A DNA stretch of 6,517 nucleotides, taken from contig CAJCHQ010000551.1 in assembly GCA_903970295.1 (NCBI GenBank), positions 1-6,517 of the forward strand, in the 5' to 3' direction. Each line of letters begins with the position of its first letter. The stretch's first letter is position 1. Source of the DNA: Bryobacterales bacterium. GTDB taxonomy: Bacteria > Cyanobacteriota > Vampirovibrionia > Obscuribacterales > Obscuribacteraceae. Below are positions 1-5,850 of this stretch, piece by piece. Made by a program: the position numbers and the translations under genes. The notes under the pieces were generated by a model. The model was not told where the DNA came from. It saw only the letters and a list, made by a program, of their open reading frames with translations, and did no database searches.

Positions 1-337
1 TCGGCTGTTCCCAGAGCAAATCTCCATGCGTGAAGCCGGGCGGCAATTCCCAAATTATCTTGGTGGGCATACCGGCGTCGCCGCAGTCTTTGTAGTAGGT
101 ATGCCAGCCTGGCTGCATCGTTAAATCTGCACCGGCAAGAAATGCGGTGCCGGGTTTGATTGTCGTCACCTCAGCAATCAGCCTGGCCACCGAGTGACTG
201 GGACTATCAGCCAGGGTTTCTCCTGTCTGCGCCCGAGCGGCAGGCAGAAACGCACTTTGTCCGGCACTGTCGAACAGCGCGAGCAAAAACAGGGTGACTA
301 AAGCTAAGCCGAATTTCATTGCTGTACCCGCTTGCAT
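1..337 (-). CDS. Exported DsbD N-terminal-domain-like protein (partial, 3' end off the left edge)
   Basis: The visible 112 codons start at ATG 335-337 and run off the left edge with no stop. Residues 7-31 form a hydrophobic stretch after Lys8, followed by an Ala-Arg-Ala site, so a Sec signal peptide cleaved after about residue 36 is likely. The mature part contains ARLIAEVTTIKPGTAF, then PGWHTYYKDCGDAGMPTKI and WELPPGF. This is the layout of the periplasmic N-terminal domain of DsbD/ScsB-type thiol:disulfide interchange proteins, which usually read PGWHTYW-NPGDSG-PT-I-W-LP-GF. In that family the domain passes reductant to periplasmic partners. Whether the transmembrane and thioredoxin domains follow cannot be seen. 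The Asn-Pro normally before Gly-Asp is Asp-Cys here. An AAGGA lies 11 bases upstream of ATG 337; the in-frame ATG at 319 is an alternative start. The stop of the GH1 gene is 19 bases upstream on the same strand, so the two are probably co-transcribed. Confidence 0.8.
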   Translation of the reverse strand, partial: MQAGTAMKFGLALVTLFLLALFDSAGQSAFLPAARAQTGETLADSPSHSVARLIAEVTTIKPGTAFLAGADLTMQPGWHTYYKDCGDAGMPTKIIWELPPGFTHGDLLWEQP

Positions 338-356
338 CTTCTCTATTTTCCTTCAT

Positions 357-1766
357 TTAAAGCATTGGCGCTTGAATGCCATTTTGACGCGCAATGTCGG
401 CAAAAACATGAGCACTCTTACGCAATGTTCTTTCCTGCGTAGGGTAAGCCACACGCACCAGCCCGAAACGCGGCAATAGGCCCTCTGCCCATTCGAAATT
501 GTCGAGCAAAGACCAATATAAGTAACCTTTCACATTAGCTCCGGCTTTAATTGCCCGGTGAATGGCGAGCAGATGCGTTGTCAAATATTGCACCCTTATG
601 TCATCAACCAGAGACCAATCACCTTCGCCTAGCTCAGAAGGAAATGCCGTGGGGAAACCATTCTCGGTGATGATAATCGGCCGCAATGAGCCGTCGTCGT
701 TACGCTTGAATGGGGCCAGGTCGTCGACGAGCAAATAGAACAAGCCGTCGGGAAAGTTTTCCCAGCCCAGACAATTGACTTCCAACTCTGGTTCGTCAGC
801 GGCAACACCGAATATATCGATCGGCCAGCCGAAGCGGAATTTCGACAATTCGCGCGTGTAATAGTTTACAGCCACATAGTCCATCGTCCCTTTCAGACCG
901 GCAACCGTACCGCTCAATGCTTTCACTGCCGGTTGCCTGGAGATGGGAAAGGGAAAATTCAGTTGACCGTATTGCACGGCCATAGGGAACATATGATTGA
1001 AAACATAATCGCGGTAATACTTGACCATCTGATCGAGAGGACTCCAGCGCTTCTTGGCGACAAATGGACGCCAGTGCATGGCGAAGCTGACCATCGCTTG
1101 CGGCAGCATCGCGTGCAGCCTGTGATAGGCGGCGGCATGTGCTTCCAGCATGTGGCGTATGGTCGTGAAAGCGCCGAGATAATCATTTTTGTGCCCGGGC
1201 GGCCAAAGTGCCGCCACGTAGCCTTGATACGCATAAGCAAGCGGTTCGTTCAAAGTCAGCCAATAATCGACTAGATCGCCGAAAGCAGAAGCCGCCTGCT
1301 GGGCAAATTTCTCGAAGGCAATCACGCTCGCCGGATTGCTCCAGCCGCCTTTGTCAGCAAGCCAGGCGGGTAATGTGAAGTGAAACAGTGTGACAAAAGT
1401 CTTGATTCCTTCCTTCTTTAAACCCTCGAGTAAGGCTCTATAAAAAGCCACGGCCTCTGGATCTAAAACCAATTCCTCTCCCTCGATCAGCTCAAGCGGG
1501 CAAAGCAGCGGCCAATTCAAGCTGATTCTAAAAGAGTTCAAATTCAAACGTCGACAGATTTCAATATCGGAAGCAAAGCGATTGTGAAAATCGCAGGCTC
1601 GATCGGCGTTCGAAAGATCTTTGATCTTACCCTCGAGAATGGACCAGGCAGACCAATCAGAGAGACGTTTTCCGGATTCTAAAGGCTGACCCTCAATCTG
1701 AAAATGAGAGGTGGCCGCACCCCATAGAAAGCCTTCTGGAAAATCGAAAAACTGACGTTGCGTAAT
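357..1766 (-). CDS. Glycoside hydrolase family 1 protein (beta-glucosidase/beta-galactosidase type), non-canonical start
   Basis: This is a full-length GH1 retaining beta-glycosidase of about 469 residues (family about 440-480), most likely acting on beta-glucosides or beta-galactosides. The N-terminus FPEGFLWGAATSHFQIEG carries the substrate-binding Gln (about residue 23). TLNEP gives the acid/base Glu (about 174), ITENG the nucleophile Glu (about 368), and YWSLLDNFEWAEG the C-terminal aglycone/sugar-binding signature. No signal peptide is visible, so it is probably cytoplasmic. The first standard start in frame is TTG 1545-1547, which would delete the first beta-strand and the QIEG motif, so it is wrong. 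The frame is open back to a TAA at 1785-1787, with no ATG, GTG or TTG before 1547. I chose ATT 1764-1766: it gives an N-terminus of normal length and lies 4 bases after AAGGGG. The alternative is ATG 1792-1794 joined by loss of one T from the T5 run before FDFPEG. Function is confident; the start is not. Confidence 0.85.
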   Translation of the reverse strand: MTQRQFFDFPEGFLWGAATSHFQIEGQPLESGKRLSDWSAWSILEGKIKDLSNADRACDFHNRFASDIEICRRLNLNSFRISLNWPLLCPLELIEGEELVLDPEAVAFYRALLEGLKKEGIKTFVTLFHFTLPAWLADKGGWSNPASVIAFEKFAQQAASAFGDLVDYWLTLNEPLAYAYQGYVAALWPPGHKNDYLGAFTTIRHMLEAHAAAYHRLHAMLPQAMVSFAMHWRPFVAKKRWSPLDQMVKYYRDYVFNHMFPMAVQYGQLNFPFPISRQPAVKALSGTVAGLKGTMDYVAVNYYTRELSKFRFGWPIDIFGVAADEPELEVNCLGWENFPDGLFYLLVDDLAPFKRNDDGSLRPIIITENGFPTAFPSELGEGDWSLVDDIRVQYLTTHLLAIHRAIKAGANVKGYLYWSLLDNFEWAEGLLPRFGLVRVAYPTQERTLRKSAHVFADIARQNGIQAPML

Positions 1767-1770
1767 CCAG

Positions 1771-1776
1771 CCCCTT
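1771..1776 (-). promoter_or_regulatory. Putative ribosome binding site for the GH1 gene
   Basis: On the minus strand AAGGGG ends four bases before the ATT at 1766 that I propose as the GH1 start; measured from its AAGG part the spacing is six. It is the main argument for initiation at ATT rather than at the internal TTG 1547 or the upstream ATG 1794, which has no comparable sequence in front of it. Confidence 0.35.
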
Positions 1777-1810
1777 ATGTCCTCTTATCGACATTGTTGC
1801 AAATTCAGAG

Positions 1811-1830
1811 CCGCGTCACCAGCTCAGGAC
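1811..1830 (+). repeat. Copy 1 of a 20-base upstream motif (core CCGCGTCACCAG)
   Basis: The 12-base core is identical to the one at 3289-3300, and 17 of 20 bases match over the whole motif (consensus tail STYAGGRC). It ends 72 bases before the TTG start of the membrane protein gene. It also lies upstream of the divergent GH1 gene, 44 bases from the proposed ATT. Its position just before a TATAAT suggests an operator or a promoter element. Confidence 0.5.
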
Positions 1831-1832
1831 CC

Positions 1833-1838
1833 TATAAT
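1833..1838 (+). promoter_or_regulatory. Possible -10 box (TATAAT)
   Basis: A perfect TATAAT sits in the divergent intergenic region, 64 bases ahead of the TTG start at 1903. No TTGACA-like hexamer is found 15-19 bases upstream; that place is taken by the CCGCGTCACCAG motif. If this is a promoter it would need an activator or another sigma factor. A chance match in an AT-rich gap is possible. Confidence 0.35.
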
Positions 1839-1888
1839 TAGTCGTTCATGAAGGCGTTTTCTTCTTTTGACCGATCAAGCCAATAAAT

Positions 1889-1893
1889 AAAGG
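1889..1893 (+). promoter_or_regulatory. Ribosome binding site of the membrane protein gene
   Basis: AAAGG lies 9 bases before TTG 1903. A stop codon in the same frame at 1888-1890 leaves no room for an earlier start, so this site and the stop together fix the unusual TTG start. Confidence 0.6.
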
Positions 1894-1902
1894 CTTTGCC
1901 AT

Positions 1903-3237
1903 TTGGACATAATCGAGACCAGCTCCGAGCCGAAAACTACATCCGAACAGATTCGCACGCTCGAACCTCAAACGCTTGACCTCGACTCACTGAAGATTCA
2001 AGTTCTGTTCGGACTCGCAGGCATTTTGATTATCTGCCTGACGAATTATTTTCCCATCTTGAACTCTGGCTTTCTCTCCGATCGGCTGCAACCCCTCCAG
2101 GACATTGCCAGAGCATTCCATGGCCAGTGGCAATATCTTTTCCACGATCTGACTGATTATTTGTACGGTGGTCCTGGAGAAAACAGGACGAGCTTTGTCG
2201 TGGCCTTTAGCTTATTAACCGACTTCGGCGTCTGGCATCTCCATGCGCTTGGCTATTTCTTGACCAACATTTTTATACATTGCCTCAGTTGTGGCTGTGT
2301 GGTTTTGCTCAGCTTGGAGCTGAGCGGTTTGAAGGGAAACCGCATGGGTGCTGCGACTGCGATCTGGGCAGGATTGTTGTATGCGGTCAATCCGCTGAAC
2401 GGGCTTTCAGTATCTATACTCGCGACCCGGGATAATTTGCTTAGCTCGTTATTTTATCTGGCGGCTGTGATGTTTTTTCTCCGCTTTCAACTTTTGCGTG
2501 AACATCAATATTTGCTCTGGGCAACGGTTTGTGCCGGTTTGCATTTCTCTATCGACAAATCAGCTTTAACTTTGCCGTTAGTAATGGTGTTCGCCAGTCT
2601 TTTATGTTCTCCACTCGATCCCAGTCGACCGCACCCGGGCGAAACGAGCAAAGGAAGCTGGCTCGGGCAATACAAACGTCTAGCCACCGATACGTGGATG
2701 TTCTGGGCACTGGAGGTGACCTGCCTGATTTCAGCCCGCACTGAATTATCGCCTTCGCGACTTGAGTTCGGTTGGTGGGGATGCCAAACAATGATCTGGC
2801 CAGTTTTAGGTCTTATCCCAATCAAGGCATACCTGCCGCACCTTGTCTCAACTTCACTGAGAGTCGGGCTCGCCATCGTCCTGACGCTTGGTCTAATGAG
2901 ATGCCCGAGACAGCATTTCAATTGGCGTCCCTACTTATTTTTGATACTGTGGATGGTGGCAATTCTAGACGCACCGACAGACCTCTTGAACTGCTTGCAT
3001 CCCGAGGAAGGCCTCGCTTCACTCGGAATAGTACCGATCTGCCTCCTCCTCTCTCACCTCGCCTTACCCGCATTCGACCTGAGAGGCGCACGGTCTGTCC
3101 GTCCATGGGCTGCGCTGGGCTGCACCGCATTGACGATCATAGTCGTTTGTTGGTCTTATGCACTTCAACTCAATGTAAGCGCGGAATTGGAAAGACACCC
3201 AGCACCGCCTGCGGTGCGCACACCGAGCCCCGATTAG
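1903..3237 (+). CDS. Polytopic membrane protein resembling GT-C/TMTC-type glycosyltransferases
   Basis: The protein has 444 residues: a soluble N-terminal segment of about 32 residues, then roughly ten hydrophobic segments (about 33-52, 113-141, 150-170, 180-195, 203-232, 264-280, 290-306, 318-333, 343-358, 370-420). Several stretches follow the pattern of GT-C enzymes that use polyprenyl-phosphate sugars. These are NSGFLSD in the first outer loop (about 54-60), LHALGYFLTNIFIH (113-126), IWAGLLYAVNPLNG followed by ATRDNLLSSLFYL (about 154-185), and a DKSALTLP segment (219-226) matching the family SKE-x4-LP. In active relatives the first loop usually has Asp-Asp and a later Tyr-Arg-Pro; here it reads Asp60-Arg61 and no YRP is seen, so activity is uncertain. 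The TTG start is forced by an in-frame stop at 1888-1890 and supported by AAAGG. The protein is shorter than many relatives, and its C-terminus (from about 425) is polar and proline-rich. Family assignment is from motif memory only; a non-enzymatic membrane protein remains possible. Confidence 0.6.
   Translation: MDIIETSSEPKTTSEQIRTLEPQTLDLDSLKIQVLFGLAGILIICLTNYFPILNSGFLSDRLQPLQDIARAFHGQWQYLFHDLTDYLYGGPGENRTSFVVAFSLLTDFGVWHLHALGYFLTNIFIHCLSCGCVVLLSLELSGLKGNRMGAATAIWAGLLYAVNPLNGLSVSILATRDNLLSSLFYLAAVMFFLRFQLLREHQYLLWATVCAGLHFSIDKSALTLPLVMVFASLLCSPLDPSRPHPGETSKGSWLGQYKRLATDTWMFWALEVTCLISARTELSPSRLEFGWWGCQTMIWPVLGLIPIKAYLPHLVSTSLRVGLAIVLTLGLMRCPRQHFNWRPYLFLILWMVAILDAPTDLLNCLHPEEGLASLGIVPICLLLSHLALPAFDLRGARSVRPWAALGCTALTIIVVCWSYALQLNVSAELERHPAPPAVRTPSPD
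3202..3217 (+). other. Perfect inverted repeat at the 3' end of the membrane protein gene
   Basis: GCACCGC and GCGGTGC form a 7-bp perfect stem around a 2-base spacer, or 6 bp with a CCTG tetraloop. It lies inside the last codons of the gene, about 20 bases before its stop. No T run follows, so it is not a standard intrinsic terminator. It could still stabilise the 3' end of the mRNA. Confidence 0.4.
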
Positions 3238-3288
3238 CGCGGTAGAATTCAAGATCAGCCCACAGCGAAAATAATTAATTGCCAAACC

Positions 3289-3308
3289 CCGCGTCACCAG
3301 GTTAGGGC
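3289..3308 (+). repeat. Copy 2 of the 20-base upstream motif (core CCGCGTCACCAG)
   Basis: This copy lies in the 139-base gap between the membrane protein gene and the kinase gene, ending 68 bases before the kinase GTG start. Copy 1 ends 72 bases before its gene. Both copies are followed within about 12 bases by ATTAG-N-C (ATTAGTC at copy 1, ATTAGAC at copy 2), with a 3-base difference in spacing. The rest of this gap shows an AT-rich stretch (about 3270-3280) and no clear sigma-70 hexamer pair or terminator. Confidence 0.5.
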
Positions 3309-3376
3309 AGATTAGACATGCCAAGATGGGAATATCTGAAGCATAGACCTTCCTGCCAAAGAGCTAGTTTTCAAAA

Positions 3377-5377
3377 GTGCAATCCGGCGACAACAAAAGC
3401 CACAAAGCCAAGACCTGCCCGAAGTGCAGGCAAGCTTTTTCGCCCGATGTCAGCTTTTGTCCTAATGACGGCACAAAACTGCCGGAAGAGGCAAGCGCCG
3501 CGAATTCGAGCGAAATGCTCAAATTCAGCTCCGCTTCCACGTCGGGCAAACAGCGCCCAGAATCCGAAAAACCGGTGTCGCAGGCGAGCCGGTCAGGGAG
3601 CGAAAGAGCCCGACGGGCCGCTGGTAAGGAAAAATCTGAAAAACCGCAAAGACAACCGACCGCCCTCGATCTCAGTCAAGAATTACGGGCAATGCACCAG
3701 GCTGAGGCAGACACAATCCGGACAGACGGCAACAACAAGCAAATTCCCTTCCCGGAAGTACGAACGCGCGATGCCGTCGTCAATTCGTTAGTTGGTCAAA
3801 CCCTCGACGAACAGTATGAAATTCTTTCGATCGTCGGTCAAGGCGGCATGAGCGTCGTCTACAAAGCCCGGCATCTGATGCTGCGTAAAATCGTAGCAAT
3901 CAAAACATTGCTACCACATTTGGTACTACATCCACTTAGTCTGCAACGCTTCCAACAAGAAGCTCAAGCGGCAAGCAACATCGTGCACACCAATGTTGTC
4001 ACCATCTACAACTTTGGCATCACGCCCGAGGGCCAGCCCTATCTTGTCATGGACTATCTGGAAGGAATCTCCCTTCAAGATTTGATTGCCAATTGCGGAC
4101 ACCTACCTATCAATCGAGCAATCTACATTTTCAGCCAGGTGGCGAGCGCACTGGATCTGGCTCATGAAAAAGGGGTGATCCATCGCGATTTGAAACCGAG
4201 CAACATCATTCTCGTCGAGCAGGGCGACGATAAAGATGTTGTCCAGTTGGTGGATTTCGGCATCGCTAAACTGCTGCCCCAGGAGGGTGCTGAATCTATT
4301 GCGCTGACTCAAACCGGCGAAGTATTTGGCAGTCCTCTGTACATGAGTCCGGAACAGGCCAAAGGCGAAAAGCTGGATTACCGCTCTGACATTTATTCGA
4401 TGGGCTGTCTGATGTATGAAACCTTAGCGGGGAAACCACCACACAATGGTGACAATGCACTGGAGGTTCTGTACAAACACATCAATGATGTGCCACCACC
4501 TTTGTCCCGCGGTGACCTCAAGATCCCTCACGCCCTGGAGGCAATTGTCTTTAAAGCTCTGGCCAAGTCACCGGATCTTCGCTATCAGAAGATGGTCGAA
4601 TTAGCCGAAGATCTCGAATCTTTCCAAAAAGCGCAACAATTCAGCCTGATAGGCATTATAAAAAGCCGCCTGGAGCTGGCTCGCTTGAAAAAGGCGCCGC
4701 GCACAAAAAACGAAAAGAGCGCTCATAAAATGGTGGCACTGGCATTTATCTTCGTGCTACTTTTTAGCATCGCTTATCCGGCAGTCACCTTCTGGAACAT
4801 TGCCGACTCGCCTGCAGCTAAGCAGCCCCTGAAGTGGGAAGATAATCGGGGCACGGCCCGGCTCAAGAATGACGATCAAGATGTGATTGCCACCAATTTC
4901 GTGATCAAAGTCGCAGACGAATATCTTGCTCATCCCAACCTGGAAAGTTTCTCTGAAACTTTTCATATGTGCACGATGGCCGGGAAAAAACTGATCGACC
5001 AGGGTTTGTTCGAACAGGCTGTAACCGTACTGACCAAAGCTCTGAAAATTTCTGGACGTTACGCCGACGCTCATTCGGTGCCGATGCTTTTTGTGCGTCA
5101 ACAAAGAGCCCAGGCTTATTACGATATGGGCAAATTCGCGGAAGCCGCTGAGGATTACAACACGATAGTTTCGCTCTACAATCTGGACGATCACCACGAT
5201 GTGACCGAACAGACCTTGCAGATTGCTCGGGCTGGGAATTGTTACTACTACCTGGAGCGCTATGACCTGGCCGTGCGCTATTACACCAAAGCGATCTATA
5301 CCTGGGCTCGTAGCTCAGGTGCACCATCAATCACTGATTATGCTGGTGAGTTCGGTTTACAAAAATTACCACTTTAG
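3377..5377 (+). CDS. Membrane-anchored Ser/Thr protein kinase with N-terminal zinc ribbon and C-terminal TPR region
   Basis: This is a 666-residue Hanks-type kinase. An N-terminal zinc ribbon (C14-x2-C17, C28, then Asp31 where a fourth Cys is usual) is followed by a polar, low-complexity linker (about 35-130). The kinase domain spans about 147-415: Gly-rich loop GQGGMSVVY (154-162), VAIK Lys176, alpha-C Glu195, HRDLKPSN with catalytic Asp271 and Asn276, DFG Asp293, T-loop with Thr311 and Thr313, and SPE (324-326) in place of APE. All catalytic residues are present, so it should be active; the Arg before Asp271 suggests activation by T-loop phosphorylation. One TM helix (452-473) places the TPR-like helices (about 530-645) outside the membrane, presumably as the sensing or partner-binding part. 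GTG 3377 is the only start after an in-frame TAG at 3365-3367; no good Shine-Dalgarno is seen. The TPR region stops abruptly after LQKLPL, and its natural continuation lies in the -1 frame from about 5365. Confidence 0.92.
   Translation: MQSGDNKSHKAKTCPKCRQAFSPDVSFCPNDGTKLPEEASAANSSEMLKFSSASTSGKQRPESEKPVSQASRSGSERARRAAGKEKSEKPQRQPTALDLSQELRAMHQAEADTIRTDGNNKQIPFPEVRTRDAVVNSLVGQTLDEQYEILSIVGQGGMSVVYKARHLMLRKIVAIKTLLPHLVLHPLSLQRFQQEAQAASNIVHTNVVTIYNFGITPEGQPYLVMDYLEGISLQDLIANCGHLPINRAIYIFSQVASALDLAHEKGVIHRDLKPSNIILVEQGDDKDVVQLVDFGIAKLLPQEGAESIALTQTGEVFGSPLYMSPEQAKGEKLDYRSDIYSMGCLMYETLAGKPPHNGDNALEVLYKHINDVPPPLSRGDLKIPHALEAIVFKALAKSPDLRYQKMVELAEDLESFQKAQQFSLIGIIKSRLELARLKKAPRTKNEKSAHKMVALAFIFVLLFSIAYPAVTFWNIADSPAAKQPLKWEDNRGTARLKNDDQDVIATNFVIKVADEYLAHPNLESFSETFHMCTMAGKKLIDQGLFEQAVTVLTKALKISGRYADAHSVPMLFVRQQRAQAYYDMGKFAEAAEDYNTIVSLYNLDDHHDVTEQTLQIARAGNCYYYLERYDLAVRYYTKAIYTWARSSGAPSITDYAGEFGLQKLPL
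5361..5365 (+). other. A5 run at the apparent frameshift joining the kinase to the rest of its TPR tail
   Basis: In the kinase frame the run is read CAA AAA TTA CCA CTT TAG. One extra A, or a -1 slip at AAA, gives Gln-Lys-Ile-Thr-Thr-Leu-Glu-Leu-Ala-Ala and runs straight into the downstream TPR frame. The two frames coexist only from 5350 (after a TGA at 5347-5349 in the downstream frame) to 5377, so the shift must lie in this 28-base window. It is not a full X-XXY-YYZ slippery heptamer, because the A-site TTA re-pairs poorly as ATT. Confidence 0.55.
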
Positions 5378-5379
5378 AG

Positions 5380-5850
5380 TTGGCTGCGCTTTGCTACAGC
5401 CGGCTCGGTGAAATCTACCAGAGGGCAGCGAATAAAGATATTCAGCGGATCGATAGTGACACGCCTCAGCAAGAATATGGGCACGCCGTTAGACTCTTTT
5501 ATCAGGCTTTGCCAATGTGGCAACGGCTGGAAGGTGAAGGGGGAAAAAATTATTCGCTCTGTGCCCTCCATTTGGCCGAAGTTCTGGCTGTGAGCCCACA
5601 AGCCGATTTGACAAGAGTGGCAAAAATTCCTGGCGGCGATAAATTCGCTCAAGCCGACAAAGATCCAGAAAGTCTCTTTCAAAGAGCAGAGGCGGCCATG
5701 GCCTCTAAATCATCCTATGGCACTTCCCATCCATACTACGCAATCGCCTTGATTCATCATGCGCAATACAGGCTCAGTCAGCATGATTATCAGAATTATA
5801 TAAAAATGCGTTTAAGCGCCTGCGCCATTCTCAGTTCGCTAAAGAATTGA
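5380..5850 (+). CDS. C-terminal TPR segment of the kinase in the -1 frame (separate small ORF as read)
   Basis: As read, this is a 156-residue ORF starting at TTG 5380, two bases after the kinase stop; no convincing Shine-Dalgarno precedes it. It has no signal peptide or membrane segment. Helical repeats continue the TPR region: LAALCYSRLGEIYQRA at the very start, then YGHAVRLFYQALPMWQRLEG followed by CALHLAEVL. Next comes ESLFQRAEAAMASKSSYGTSHPYYA, which has the kinesin-light-chain/TPR_12 look (an xxxxG-xxHP turn between helices). Joined to the kinase through a -1 shift at the A5 run, the product would be about 824 residues, and this part would lie outside the membrane. I think it is the kinase C-terminus, separated by an indel, a sequencing error or recoding. 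A translationally coupled separate TPR protein is less likely because the ORF begins in mid-helix. Its 3' end overlaps the convergent gene by 20 bases. Confidence 0.75.
   Translation: MAALCYSRLGEIYQRAANKDIQRIDSDTPQQEYGHAVRLFYQALPMWQRLEGEGGKNYSLCALHLAEVLAVSPQADLTRVAKIPGGDKFAQADKDPESLFQRAEAAMASKSSYGTSHPYYAIALIHHAQYRLSQHDYQNYIKMRLSACAILSSLKN

Noticed and set aside
161..181. Possible third copy of the upstream motif (CGTCACCTCAG) inside the DsbD-like gene
   Set aside because: Only CGTCACC plus a shifted TCAG match, it needs a gap, and it lies inside a well-supported coding region, so chance is the simpler explanation.
933..1274. 113-codon plus-strand ORF antisense to the GH1 gene
   Set aside because: The minus strand carries unmistakable GH1 sequence here (the TLNEP region), and the plus frame has no family features.
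2772..3245. 157-codon plus-strand ORF inside the membrane protein gene
   Set aside because: The composition is Arg/Pro-rich and non-globular, while the overlapping frame encodes continuous membrane helices. It is a shadow frame.
3318..3791. 157-codon plus-strand ORF starting at ATG 3318
   Set aside because: It is Arg/Lys/Pro-rich with no recognisable domain and lies over the zinc ribbon and linker of the kinase in another frame, where codon use and motifs clearly favour the kinase.
4757..5330. Two minus-strand ORFs (about 141 and 146 codons) antisense to the kinase TPR region
   Set aside because: They overlap each other and the strongly supported TPR coding frame, and show no domain or ribosome binding site.
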